From Closterium sp. Naga37s-1 (taxonomy: Eukaryota; Streptophyta; Zygnematophyceae; Desmidiales; Closteriaceae): a stretch of 64,000 bases of DNA. The translations under genes and the position numbers were made by a program. Below are positions 1 to 13,000 of the stretch, one piece after another. The notes under the pieces are model-generated. The model saw only the letters and a program-made list of their open reading frames with translations, was not told the origin of the DNA and ran no database searches. The stretch's first letter is position 1, and the number at the start of each line of letters is the position of its first letter. The stretch covers positions 1,211,501-1,275,500 of the forward strand of contig CANJKZ010000064.1 in assembly GCA_947471745.1 (NCBI GenBank), given 5' to 3'.

Positions 1-113
1 AACACTGCAGTAGATCCTTTGTCATCATCACCATGTCACACTAGCATCCAGAACAGCAGCCATCAACAAACCATGCCCTCAAGAGCCATGCCATGAGGTC
101 ACACCATGTTATG

Positions 114-307
114 CCATGCCACGCCACGCCACGCCACGCCACGCCACGCCACGCCACGCCACGCCACGCCACGCCACGCCACGCCACGCCACGCCACGCC
201 ACGCCACGCCACGCCACGCCACGGCCACGCCACGCCACGCCACGCCACGCCACGCCACGCCACGCCACGCCACGCCACGCCACGCCACGCCATTGCCACG
301 CCACGCC
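114..307. repeat. (CCACG)n pentanucleotide microsatellite
   Basis: Near-perfect tandem CCACG/ACGCC units with a few interruptions (an extra CG near 222, ATTG near 292). The long open frames across it ([13 protein letters not shown] on one strand, [14 protein letters not shown] on the other) come from the 5-bp periodicity and are not genes. It lies just beyond the stop of the minus-strand gene ending at 369. Confidence 0.97.
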
Positions 308-368
308 AGGCCATGTCACAATGCGCCATCTCACACCACGCTGTGCCACACCACGCCGCACCTCAAGC

Positions 369-1940
369 TCAGTCCAGAGCCCAGGGCCAGCGCGGCTCGT
401 ACGTGAGGAAGAAGAGCAGCGCCACATCCGCGGCAAACCACGACCACTGCGGGATGTCCCCCAGCAGGAACGGCTGCAGCCGCCGCTGGCTGCGCAGGAA
501 CGCGCGCTTCTCGTGCTCGTTGGCAAACTCGTGCTGCTCCGGCCACTTGAGCCCGCGCGCCAGCAGCTCTGCGCGTGGCACGCGGTACGGCATCTTGTTG
601 CGCCAGCTCGTTGCAGGGAGCCCCAGTCGACGGATGGCGCCCAGGATTCCGCTCACCTCCTGCACCCACTCCTGCACCTGCTGCTGGGTTAGCAGAGGAT
701 GCGCCGCCGCTGCCGCCTCGTGATGGTGCTGCTCGTGATGAATGTGGCGGAGGGTGTTGTGGTGTGGGTCGTGAGGGTGCAGATGGGAGGCAGGGGCTGA
801 ATCGCTTCCTGCTGCTGCACCACCAGAAGCTGCTGCTTCTGTGGCAGCTTTTGTGCTAGTGCCCACCCCGCGACCCTCCAGATGGTGCGATAGTGGCCGT
901 GACGGCAGGGGCGGGGAGGCGGCGGAAGGAGAGGTGGGGAGAGCGGCAGCAGCGGCGGTGGCAGCGGTGGCAACAGTGGGAGTGTCGGCTGCTGCAGCGA
1001 CCGGTCGAGCCGTTCCCGGTTGTGCCCGTTCCTTTGTCACAGCGGCTCCTGCTGATTCCACTCCTCCCGCTGCTGCTCCTTCTGATGCTGCTCCTCCTGC
1101 TATTGCAGTCACTGTTGCCGTCGTCCCTTCCGTCGCGGCTGTCGCCGTCGCGCGCGACATTCCCGCTGTTTCCACAGAAGCGCCTGCTCGATCTTTCTTC
1201 GCTGCTCTCCTGGCTGCTTTGGTCCCCGACGCTGCCACGGCTACTCTGCTGCCACCACCGACTCCTGCTTCTGCTGCTTCTGCTGCTCCTGCTCTTCCTG
1301 CTACTTTACCTGCTCCTGCTGCTCCGGATGTTCGTGCTTTCTCGGACTCAGCGGACGAGACGGGACGTGGCGGTTGAAAAGGTGATTGCAGATACGAGAT
1401 GGCATCGGCAGCGGTCACTGGTGTAGATCCTAAGGGTGAAGGTGCAGTCTCCGATGCCGTTTCTGCTGCTGCTGCTGCTGCTGAACTCGAAGTCGCTGAT
1501 TGGTTCTTACGCGGTACCATCCGAACGAAGCTCACGGTATTCGCCGAACGCGTTTCCGAGGCTGATCCCGAGCCTTCACTGGACTCCTGGCTCTTGGTGG
1601 TTAGAGGCGGGAGGAGCGGAACGGGAGGCGCAGCCGGTGGTTTCACTAGGCTTGAGGCCGCAGCGGTAATTGACTCGAGGGATTTGGAACCAGCGGCAAC
1701 AGCCGAGCGACGTATTCGACTCGTCGCGGAAGCCGCGGCGTCGGTTGCGGCGCGAACGGCGGCGACCGCTTGGCGGGAGGAAGTGGAGGAGGACTGGCGG
1801 AGCGCCTCTGAGAGCTCCGGAAGCATCGCGACGGCTTCGGAGGAAACGGCTGCGACGGAGCGGATGACGGGCCGAACCGCGGATGCGATCTGTTCCCATG
1901 GCAGTGGCGGGGGTAGCGTAGCCTGAGGCGGCGAGGCCAT
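369..1940 (-). CDS. Uncharacterised Ala/Ser-rich protein, 523 aa
   Basis: A single open frame of 523 codons, starting at the ATG at 1940 (MASPPQATLPPPLPWEQ) and ending in TGA at 369. The first ~400 residues are Ala-, Ser- and Thr-rich low complexity, with a His-rich stretch before the last ~110 residues. Those last residues look like a normal folded or membrane-associated segment: they begin near LLTQQQVQEWVQEVSGILG and end in a hydrophobic, Trp-rich tail (WFAADVALLFFLTYEP). I do not recognise the family. Constrained composition at the C-terminus, and no stop over 1.5 kb on this strand, support a real gene. However, overlapping open frames exist on the other strand, and an unseen intron in the low-complexity part is possible. 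It lies 446 bp downstream of the AASDH-like gene on the same strand. Confidence 0.55.
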   Translation of the reverse strand: MASPPQATLPPPLPWEQIASAVRPVIRSVAAVSSEAVAMLPELSEALRQSSSTSSRQAVAAVRAATDAAASATSRIRRSAVAAGSKSLESITAAASSLVKPPAAPPVPLLPPLTTKSQESSEGSGSASETRSANTVSFVRMVPRKNQSATSSSAAAAAAETASETAPSPLGSTPVTAADAISYLQSPFQPPRPVSSAESEKARTSGAAGAGKVAGRAGAAEAAEAGVGGGSRVAVAASGTKAARRAAKKDRAGASVETAGMSRATATAATEGTTATVTAIAGGAASEGAAAGGVESAGAAVTKERAQPGTARPVAAAADTPTVATAATAAAAALPTSPSAASPPLPSRPLSHHLEGRGVGTSTKAATEAAASGGAAAGSDSAPASHLHPHDPHHNTLRHIHHEQHHHEAAAAAHPLLTQQQVQEWVQEVSGILGAIRRLGLPATSWRNKMPYRVPRAELLARGLKWPEQHEFANEHEKRAFLRSQRRLQPFLLGDIPQWSWFAADVALLFFLTYEPRWPWALD

Positions 1941-2386
1941 GATTAGCAGCTGATCGCGGGGTGTGGGAGCAGCGATGAAGTCGTATTATGCCAGAACAAT
2001 GAAGCTGGCTGGGTTATAAAAGCATTGTAGCTAGCGGCGGGACGCTTGAAGCATGCAGTGGTCACTGGTCACGATGAAGATAGCAGAATGCAGGGACTGT
2101 CGGAGCTGCGACCGGAATGTTTTCAGCGCGAAATGCGGCAGCAGAAGGAACAGGGTGGGTTGGATATGATCTGCGGGAGGATGGAGCTTGGAGGGAAAGG
2201 TGCAGGTGGGGTGGGGCGCCATCGTCAACTCCGATAATACACGTCAGCAGCTGCAGTGGGACCACATCGAAAGCAGTATACAATCACAGGGTGTAGAGTA
2301 CACCGTCGCTTTGTACTACTTCTAGACGACTATTAATGAGGTGATTGGAATACAAGTGTGCAAGTTGAAAGCATCAGGTGAACAAA
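1941..2386. other. Intergenic region between two minus-strand genes
   Basis: About 450 bp holding the 3' flank of the AASDH-like gene and the upstream region of the Ala-rich gene. No convincing ORF, RNA gene or repeat was seen. An A/T-rich stretch (ggttataaaagc, around 2010) lies about 70 bp upstream of the minus-strand start at 1940. It reads as TTTTATAA on that strand and could serve as a TATA-like element, but this is only a guess. Confidence 0.5.
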
Positions 2387-3794
2387 TCATAGCACCTGGC
2401 CTCCCATTATTTTCATGCAATACAGGTTATTATCTCGGCAACCCACAAGTGCTAAACCTCCAACTAGCACCGGGGATGAGAATACTTCACCAGGCAACTC
2501 CAAGCTGCTTTCAACATAGACATGCATATCCATTCCATCATCCCCACCTCTCTCCCATTCCACAGGCCCTACAGCAGGTGGCAGCTGAGAGCCGCTATGC
2601 CCATGACTCACATTAGGCACAGAAAGAACAAGGAGCCTACCGGTTGTGGTAGCAATAAGCACTCGGTAATGAGATGAACACGTCACACGCTCTTGGATCG
2701 TTACGCTAGGGTGTAACTCAACGAGCTGTTGAATTGCCCCAGGCGTTTCTCCAGGGAGTGGAAACAGAGAGCCCACATCAGGACACACAGCGGCGGCAAT
2801 GGAAGGGGTGGGAGGTTTCAAAGAAGGCGCATGATGTGAAGCTGCAGGTACCGGTACTTGCCATTGCCAGTGAACACGCCCTGTGGCCTGGGGAGAACCA
2901 AACCAACGGTGATATGTCAAGAGCAGAGGAGAGAAGTTTTGGACAGGGAGCATACCAATGCATGCATACCGTAGCATATGGGAAGGATGTGGTAAGACTG
3001 CTTGACTTGACTTATGGGGACATAATGAGATGAGATGATGCATGTATCAGTAACGACTCCCTGACGCAGACATGTCATACAGAGATGACACATGTTACCT
3101 ATGTTTTCGACACATGCAATACTCAAAGTCCCCCTTTTCATGAACCCATGCTTGGCATGTGTGCATGCATGGCACCTTACCGCATACATGCAAAGGACGG
3201 CCCCATTCTGCACAGCCACCAGCACCTGCAGGCATGGGAACATGATGCAAGGCACAGGCAGGAACAAAACTTGGATGCATGCACACATGCACGAACACAC
3301 ACACACACACCCTGGGCCAGCTATTAGAACTAAATTGCATTGCGCACCTAGCTTCGGTAGACTACCTAACCCGTTCCCCCTTTCCAGCCTCCCTCCAACA
3401 CCCCTCCCACTGCTCTCCCACTCCATTGCTCACTCCCCAACGCAACCCCCCCCTCTCACATGCTGCACGGCCCATGCACTCCTTGCACTGGCCATGTGTG
3501 CAATGGGTGCAAACACTGGCGCTCCCACTGCCACCTGATGCAAAGCGCCAGGGAGCGGGGTAAGGCAGGGAGGGGAAAAAAGGGTGTGCGTAAAAAGCAG
3601 CAGAGCTATGAGACGTCCTTGAACCTGCATGGGTAGCTGAGTGCATGTGGAAGGATGAGGGGATGGATGGAACGACAGAGAGATAGATGGGTAGGGACAT
3701 TGCATGAACGGAGAATTGACTTGAACTTTACGGAGCGCATGGATGCGGCTGTACAGGTATGCACTGGTGGGCGGGTGGGTGTGTGGGTGTGTGG

Positions 3795-3862
<68 letters not shown>

Positions 3863-6800
3863 ATAGTTTGTGAGCAGGACAGAAGTCACCTGCCAGTCTA
3901 TGCGACCACAGGACACATTGACTCCTGCCACAATGCCACCCACCGTGGCAACCACCACGTGCTCTGCACACCCCAGGACACACACCACACACACGCAACA
4001 GATCCACACCGCACACACCGTACACACGCCACACACACGCCACAAACACGCCACACGCCACACACACGCCGCACACATGCCGCACACACACGCAGAACAC
4101 GCACGCCGCACACACACAGACACACACACAACACAAACACACACCACACACACACACCACACGCACACGCCACAAACACGCCACACACACACCACACACA
4201 CACCACACACTGTAACCAAGGCTTATGGGCTGCATAAATTCCAAATTCAATGTGTGGTGCAGCACGGTGGCAAGCGGTGGTGAAGATAGAAGGAGAAAAA
4301 GCAAGTGGAGTAAAGGCAAGTGGAGAGAAGGCATTAGACATGGCAGGGGAAAGGAATGCACACCACGGACACAGGCAGGAGTGGAGAACACTGGCGCGCC
4401 CACTGTCTGCTGCCACACCACTGCCAACCCATGCGCTGCCACCCCTCCCCCCAATCCGTTCCTCCCACTTCCCGAGCTCCCTCTCCCCGTGCCACTGCCA
4501 GAGCCAATTTCCACCCCCCTGCTACTACCACTGGCAGTGCGAGGGGCATGGGGAGGAGTAGCGGAGGCAGTGGGGGAGGAACGGCAGGCAGCTATAGTGC
4601 CTCGTGGGGATGTGGTGCTTATGATGACATGCCGAGATGGCTGCACTTGGAGGGGTGAGTGCAGAAGGAGGGGGGTGGCAGGGACGAGGGGTTGGGGGGA
4701 GGAAGAATTAGGGAGGGCAGGCAGGGTGCTAAGGTAAGGGGAGTTTGCGCATGTGCATGAGCGTGCATGACCATGATGCATGGGGGCATGCGTCTACCCA
4801 GCAGTCATGATGGCATGGCATGGCATGGCATGGCATGGCATGGCATGGTGCGGCGCGGCATGGCATGGTTCGGCGTGGCATGGCATGGTGCGGCGTGGCA
4901 TGGCATAGCATGGCATGGCATGATGCGGCATGGCATGACATCTCATGGCATCATGTAGCATGGCACGGGGGTGAGGGCATGGCATGGCAGCATGTGTCCC
5001 TGTCTGCACCTACCAGGTGGGCAACAGGAGAGGCGAAGAAGGCAGCAGGGGGGGAGAGGGAAAGGCGCCAGAGGCAGCAACGCAGGGCAGCATGAAGCAC
5101 ATAAATGTGCCGATCATGGGATCCGCACCTGCGTACAAAGAGGGGGGATGGGGGAGGGGGGAGGGGGGAGCGGGGAAAGGGGATGGGGGAGGGGAGAGCG
5201 GGGAGGGGGGATGGGGGGAGGTGGGAGGCAGGGTGTGGATGTGGGGATTTGTGAACGAGCTTGCTTGGGGCTGAGCAGGATAGGGTTGGACTGTGTCCAT
5301 AGGACTGAACGCAGTGGCGGAGAAGTGAGCGGTTCAAACTTCAAAGGGGCTGAGGCTGCGTACTTGCTGCATCGGTTTCCGACTAAGGGGGCAGCCTCTT
5401 TGGGTGAATGCGACTTTTCCCAAGCCAGGGATGGACGGATTTTAAAGGGGCACACGGGTCATCCCTGGCAGAGAAGCCAGAAAGGAGGGTTGATTCGAGG
5501 AGAAGGCTTCAAAGGAAGAACTTTGAGAGACGGTTCCAAGGAGAAGGTTCCGTTCAAGGGCAAGGTGTTGAAGGGAAGAATCAAGGCGAGGGTATACCAG
5601 AGGAGGTGAGGGCGCCATGGGTCAACCAGGGGTGTGCATTTGACCTGCACATGCATGGATGCACATATGCACCACAGATGCACACATGCCCATATGCCCA
5701 CACGCACATGCACTCATGCACACGCCACTCGCACAATGTGCATACATCCGCACAGCAGCACACGCTCCCAGGTCCATGGGCACGACACGGGGCAAACGAG
5801 CTCTGAACAAACGCTAGCACATGTGCTTTGCGAAAAAAAACGAATCGTGCGCACGTGAAAGCATGCGCGAGTGCAGCGCGGGGGCGTGTGGGCATGGGAG
5901 CATGTGGGCATGTGGGCATGTGGGAATGCGAGCGTGCGGAGTGGCAACCTGGTCATGTGTTTGGTACTTCCAATAGAGTGACCCATCCAACAAGCGGAGG
6001 AAGTAGATGGCACCATCATAGCAACCAACCACCACCTGCCACGTGGTGTGGAAGAGAAGGAGAACACGGCCAGGGAAGGGCAGGGAAGCAACACTTTGCA
6101 AAGGAAGGAGCGCGTTAAGAGAGATGGGCAGGCTGAGAGCGTGCAGGTCGGTGCAGTGCAGATCGAATGGAACGGAACGGAACGGAACGGAGCCATTCTG
6201 TTGAAACTCCCAAAGAGGCATGCTCAAGGAGGGACGGGTGGCGGCGAAATAAATACATATTTCAATGGAAAAGGGTGCAGGTAGACCTCCATTGAAGACG
6301 ATACACCGTGAGAAAGGTTTCCCAGCAGGTACAGCCAGCCAGCCAACACTGGAAACAGTCATCACACGACGAGCTTTTTACCAGCCACGGTGCCCCCACA
6401 CACCAGAGACAATCCGCTGCTGCTGGTGTCGTCAACGCCTCTAACTCCTCCCCCTCCTTCCCCTTGCTGTTCTCCTCCCGATTCCTTTCCCGTGCCTTCC
6501 CTTGCGCTTGCCCCTCCACAGGCAGTGGCTGCTGCTGTGATGGGAGGCAGCAGCATGGCTACGGGGCTCGCTTCCACCCTGTCGCCCACTGCTGTGCGCC
6601 ACACCTCCTTGCCACTGCACAGTGACCGCCCGCACAGGGAGAGACGGATGGGGGGTGATGGGCGAGTGGGGCGGGCGGGGGGAGGAGCGAAGGGGAGAGT
6701 GAGGGCGGAGTGAGGGGAAGTGAGAGTGGGGTTGAGAGGGAGTGATGGGGAGAATAATAACCAGGCAGAAACAGACAGGGAACTTGGCAACAAAATAAGG

Positions 6801-7124
6801 GCGGTGCACAGCGTGCATGGGAGAAGTTTGAGAGGAGGTGGGTGGGAAAGGCATTGAGTAGAGAGAATGTATGGCAGCACGCACGCACCTGAGGTCACAG
6901 CAGAGGACAGTGGCAGAGTGTGATGCAATAACACAGAGCCATGTGCCGTTGACGCACACGAGGAGAGGCGATGCATCCACACATGCTCCTGTGCCCACGC
7001 TCCACTGCACTTCCATGCGCCTCCTGCTGCTGCCACGACTGCCACCACTGCCCGCATTGCTTGCACTGCTAGCACCAGGAGCGGGGGCAGCAGAGCCAGC
7101 AGTGACAGTTGGTCCCTCTGCCGC

Positions 7125-7159
<35 letters not shown>

Positions 7160-7310
7160 CTACAGCTGCTGATGTGCCTGGTGTTGCTGTCGCATCTGCT
7201 GCTGCTGACGAGTCTCTATCTAGACCAGTGATTCCCTCCCCACTCCCCCACACCAGCACGCCTCCACTGTCCCACACGCTTACTCCTCCTGCTCGTGTCA
7301 CACTCACCAG

Positions 7311-7359
<49 letters not shown>

Positions 7360-8061
7360 CTTTGCTCACCGCCGGTGCGCTGCTCAACGACTGCGCCTGT
7401 ACCTCTCAGCATCGTGCTGTCCCTACCCACCACTGCAGCCACGGCAGCCCTGACACCCATCACGCCTTCCATCTCCTTCCACTTGCGCTTCCCCGCTCGC
7501 CCTCCTGCACTCGATTTGCCTTCCTCTGCCTTTCCAACGCCTCCCCCATTTGCCCTTCCCTCTCTCCTCTGCCCCCTCCGTTCGCCTCGTTCTTCTACAT
7601 CTCTTTCTTCCAATATTCTTCCTTCCACTTCTCTCCCTTCCTCTCTTTGCCCTTCCACTTCTCTCCCTTCCTCTCTTTGCCCTTCCACTTCTCTTCCTTC
7701 CTCGATTCTCTCTTCCACTTCTCTCCCTTCCTCTTCTCTCCCTTCTTCCATCCTCCCTTCCACAAACGCCTCCCTCCCTCCACGCCTCTCCAGCACCCCC
7801 CTGCCACCTTCTTCCCCCCTCAGCGCATTCATGAGGCGCACAGGCGAGGGGCAGGCGAGCAGCAACGGCAGGGTGACGCCCAGGCGAAGAGCCACCAGGG
7901 CAAGGGAGAGAGACGACGCACCCAGGGCGAAGAAATCAGAGTCAGGTGCAACCAGGGAAGGTGGTATCTGCAACGAGCAGGCCACTGCCTCCTGTATGCG
8001 CGTAAGAGTAACACTGCCATCACCTGACATTCCTCCTCCTCCTCCACCTTCACCACCACCA

Positions 8062-8103
<42 letters not shown>

Positions 8104-10001
8104 CTTTTACTCCCTGCCACCGCACCCCCGTCCCACGTACGCTGCTGCTCAGCTCCCCCCCGTGCCGCCACCGGCTCCCCTTCTCTCGACCTGTGCTCAC
8201 CCATTCCCTGTCCCATACTCCTCCCTTCAGTTACTGTGGGGCATGGCAGGGCCAGGGCGGAGAGGTCAACCTTACCGGTGGCAGAGAGCGGCAGGACGGG
8301 CAGGGAGACAATGCGAGAAGGGATGAGAGCGGCTGGCAGCTGCCCCCGTGCCCATGCAAGCAGCTGCGACTCCACTGCTGCTATCGGCCCCTCTTCCCTT
8401 TCCGCTTCCTCCCTTTCCTCCTCATATGCTGCCTCTGTCACTGCAGTGGTCGCTATATCGGTCTCTGGATCTGCAGCTAACTCTGCCTCAGTCTTCGCCT
8501 CTTGCTGTGTCGTAAACATGCTCCGTGGGCTCTCAAGAACCGCCTCCTGCTGTGACATTGCCACTGTGTGCGGCGGCTGTGCATGCAGGGACGCAACTGG
8601 ACCATGCTCACTGCGCTTCTGCTTTCTGCTCCTTGCCTTTTCTTTCCTTTCCTTCCTCTCCTTCCCCCCCTTGCTCTCCTTTCTCTGCCCCCGCTGCTTC
8701 CATTGCACAAACGCCACCAGCTGAGGCACCCTTAGGGAGGACGACCCAGTGGGGGGCAATGGAAGTCCGGGAGAAGGGGGAGGAGGGGGGGGAGAACGAG
8801 GAGGAGGGTGAAGTGGCGGGCAGAGTTTGACAGCAGCGCGGGCGACAGCAGGGTGCAGCTGCAGGGCAGCCTCCACCTCCCCCAGATGCACCCTGCGGCC
8901 CCCCACCTTCACCACCCGCTGCCCCTGCTGCCGCCCGTACACCACAAACCCTCCACCCGCCCCCCTCTGCTCATGCCCCTCATGCCCCTCGTTCTCCTCA
9001 CTGCCCTCTTGCCCATCACGCCCCTCTTGCCCCTCTCGCCCCTTGTCCACTTGGCCGTGGTGACGCACGGGGTGTGAGGAGGGGCATGGCAGGAACGCAG
9101 CAGCATCTCCAGTGCGGTACATCATCATCACAGGACCTCCCCCACATTGGTGCGACTTTTGAGAATTCTCAAAAGAGGGGCACGGCAGGAACGCAGCAGC
9201 GTCTCCAGTGCGGTACATCATCACAGGTCCTCCCCCATTGGCGCATCCACCCGCCTCCTCCCTCCTCCCCCTCCTCCCCTCCCACTCGCACGTGCCTCTC
9301 CCATCTCCTCCGCCACTCACCCTTCCCCCTGCGCCCTCGCCCTGTGCGGAGCCCACAGCAGTGCCTCCGGTGCGACTGAGCAGTGCAGCGCGCACCGAGG
9401 CGGTGAGATGGGGTGGCACAGGGACGAACGCAGCCTGAGGGGAAGGCAACGCAGCAGGAGCAGCAGCAGGAGCAGCATTAGCAGGAGCAGCGGCAGCAGC
9501 AGCAGCAGCAGCAGCAACAGCAACAGCAGCAGGAGCAGAGTAATGGGCTGGTTCCACCCTTCCCCTCCCCCCTCTGAGCACGAGGTCGTCCAGGTAGCCA
9601 ACAGCGAGCCCCACGCCAGCCACATATAGCTCGCCCATGCACACGGGGGGGAGAGGCAGCAGCGTGTGTGGGTCCAGCACTGCCACCCACGTGTGTGGTA
9701 GCGGCACCCCCACCGGCACCACTGCACTCGTGCTGCTGCTGCTGCTGATGGTGCTCGTGCTGCTACTGGTGCTGCCGCTGGCACTAGTGGTGTTGGCTTC
9801 TGGCGTTTCAGGCGTGGCAATTGGAGGCAGGGGCATGGGCAGGGAGGGAGAGGCGGAGTGGCGGTGGTGGGAAAGCAGCGATGAGGCATCGAAGTAGAGA
9901 CAGTCACCAGACACCTGCAGGGTGAATAAAACCAAGGTGGGGTGGGAGTAGGAGATAGGGGACGACATGAGCACAGGCATGGGCATGGGCATGGGCATGG
10001 T

Positions 10002-10041
<40 letters not shown>

Positions 10042-13000
10042 GGAATGGGCATGGGCATGGGCATGGGAATGGGTATAGGGATGGTCAGCGTGTGCACAGA
10101 CAGAGCAAGTGTTCAAAAGCAGCACCTTCCCATAAAGAATTCCCAACATGCACCTCATGGGTGGCGTACCGTGCACGGTGCACGGTGCACCCCAGTGGAC
10201 GCATCATATGGCCACACATCACATGGCCACACATCACATGGGCGCACGTCACCTCAGTGGAGCCGTAGAGGTTGAGTAGGCGGCATGAGGGGTGCAGCAC
10301 GGTTTGCAGTTGGTGCACGAGAGCCACTGTCAACGGCTCTCCACTGCTCACCACCACTCGCAACCCCTGCATGCCGCTGGGCCCTCCACTCCCTGATACA
10401 CCTGCTGCTGCATCAGCTGCCTTGCCTGCTGCTGCTGATCCTGCCCCTTCTGCCCCTGCTGCTGCTGCTGCTGCTGCCACCACTTGTGTAAGGGGTGTTG
10501 CCATATCAGCCGCTGATGCAGCAGCTAGGATGCTGAGCAGGGAGGGTGAGGCCACGAGGCGGGTCACAGGGAAGGACTGCAGGCAGAGAGGGTGAAGGGA
10601 GACGGGGGCCATACGATGACATTGAGAGCAAGACGCTGTGCAACTCGTTGGCTATTCTGCCACAATGCACTGCCCAACAGCTCGAGATGTGGAAATAAAC
10701 ACTTCCTGCCACGCTGCCATGCCACGCTGCTGTGTGCACTGACAGCCTCTGCTGATGAACAACCTTGGAAAGCAGAGGCTGTTGCAGTGAGCTCCTCCAC
10801 TCTGTTAGTTAATCCCTGTAACCCCACCTCTTCCCACCTCTTCCCGGGACGGTTCCTCACGATTCTCAACACAACACCCACCGCATCACCGCGCCTCACA
10901 ATACCTCACCACACTTACCTGTGCCGCGCTGCACCTGCACTGCACTGCGCTATGCTGACCTGCGCAGGGCTGCGGTGTGGTGTGCGTGCTGACTGACCTG
11001 CAGGATGCGCGAGAGCAAGGCGGGGGAGCGCAGCAGCAGGCGGGGCGGTGGCAGCAGCAGCGGCGAGGCGAAGAGGAGAGAAGCGAGCGAGGCGGTGAGA
11101 TGGTCGATGAACGACACGGGCGAGCACAGCAGCGCCACGTCCGAGCACGCCAGGCCGGCACGCACACCACAGCGACGCGCACGGTGAGAGGGGTGAGATG
11201 GGTGAGTAGGATGGCAGGGGTGGGAGCGATGAGTGGCGGAAGGGACAGGAGGGATGGGAGGGACGAGAGGGACGGGAGAGTGGTGTGGGAGAGGTGGGGC
11301 AGAGGAAGTAGGTGAGTGGAGCGGGGGAGAGTGAAGGCGGGAGAGAGAGGGGCCGGATCGAAGTGGGTAATGGGCTTGCATCCAGAGCAGGCGATTCAGA
11401 AGACCTGACAGGCAGGCACACACAGACAGGGATGGGAAAATTATGATAAGGATGAGCAAGGAGGAATGGAAGCTGAGAATGTGGTGCGGTGAGGGGAGAC
11501 AACTGAAAGGGAAGTGAAGAAGGGGAAGGGTTATTGGGAAGGAAGCAGGAGAAGGTATGGGAAAGACAGCGACTGCGTGACGGTTGGATCGAATAAAAGC
11601 AAGATCTTGAGAAGTGCACTCTTGAGAAGTGCAACTACATGGTGTGATGCATGCAGCGTATGGACACGTACGAGGCAGTGAAAGGGCATGGGCATGCGTG
11701 CGTGCGTGTGCAGGAGAGGAGACTACTGCACTGCTCCTGGCATGTGTATTTTTGAGACGTCTCAAAAATACACTCTCTACACGAGACTACTGCTCTGCTC
11801 CTGGCATGTGGCGGTCCTGCACTCACCCACCCACCCACCCACCCACCCACCCACCCACCCACCCACCTGCCTCGGTGCCACACACCCCTTTGGGTGTGGC
11901 CGTGGAGCCAGACGTCCACATCACGTAGCAGTACCTGCCCCCCTCCGCACCGCCGCTGCCTGCACTACTGCTGCCACTGGCAGCTGAAGCATGTGCAGCA
12001 ACGCAGCCGGTAGCAGCAGCAGGAGGAGGAGGAAGGGGAGGAGGAGGTAGGGGAGAAGGAGGAAGAGTAGCAGCAGCAGCAGCAGCAGCAGCAGCAGTGG
12101 TGGTAAAAGGAGCGAGCTGGGCTGTGTGCATTTGTGCTGCCATGGATGCGTGTGTGCGAATGTGCTGTGATGCACGCTGCACGATCCCCCGAGGGAAACA
12201 CAGTGTGCGAACCAGCAGAGAACCATCTGCTGCTGCTGCCCGGGGTAACCACGGCGACGACGATGGTGGAGGGGGTGGGGGGGAAGGGGAAGGAGGCAGG
12301 GGAGGAGGAGGCGGAGGAGCATTGAGGCGAGTATAGAAAACAGCCACTCTGCCAAGAATGGTATCAACATCCCAATTCGCTTCCTCATCCTCCTCCCACT
12401 CCTCACTACCCTCCTCCTCCTCCTCCTCCTCCTCCTCCTCCTCCTCCTCCTCCTCCTCCTCCTCCTCCTCCCCCTCCTCCTCCTCCTCATCCTGCTCCAT
12501 CTCTCCGCACCTCCCCTCCCGCGTGTTCCCCACCACACCTTGTCCACCCACTGATGCTGACACTGACACCTCACTTCCACGAGCACCACAAACCTTGTTG
12601 CCACCACCACCACTTGTCCTCCTGCACATCCTCCCCTCTCTGCCTACACCCTCACCCCTGCTGCTGCCGCCATCCTTTCTCTCCCCCTCACCACCACCAC
12701 CACCACCAACAGCAACAGCAACAACACCAGCAACAGCACCACCACCGCCACTCGCACTGCGCCTGCCTTTCCCCCCTGCGCGCACCGGCGGCCACCCGCT
12801 GCCAGCCTGGCACACGATGAGGCACGGCTGCGAGCGCCATGCCAGGTCAGCGCAGCGGCGGGGAGGCAGCGAGACAACGTCTATGGGGCACACGGCGATG
12901 GGACGGCGAGGGGCAGGTGACGTGGGAGGGGGAGCGGAGGGGGGAGCCGACGGGAGAGAGGAAAGGGGAGTGGAAGGGGGAGCGGAAGGGGGAGAGGAAG

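Noticed and set aside
93..692. Open frames across the CCACG repeat (about 200 codons on both strands)
   Set aside because: Produced by the 5-bp repeat; no domain, and the real frame beyond the repeat belongs to the minus-strand gene ending at 369.
5340..5410. Possible further D-P-D palindrome (CAAAGGGGCTGAGGCTGC ... GCAGCCTCTTTG)
   Set aside because: Inverted arms are 30+ bp apart and no flanking direct duplication was found, so it does not match the pattern.
9156..9175. Palindromes as cloning or linker artefacts (centres are EcoRI, AatII, SalI or NarI/KasI-type sites)
   Set aside because: Several copies are mutated and of different ages, and outer arms match local sequence, which linkers would not do; an assembly check is still the right control.
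9133..9230. New intron created by duplication of an AG|GT site in the AASDH-like exon
   Set aside because: The upstream copy reads GGAC at the place where a GT donor would be needed, and the frame is open through both copies; kept only as an alternative to test.
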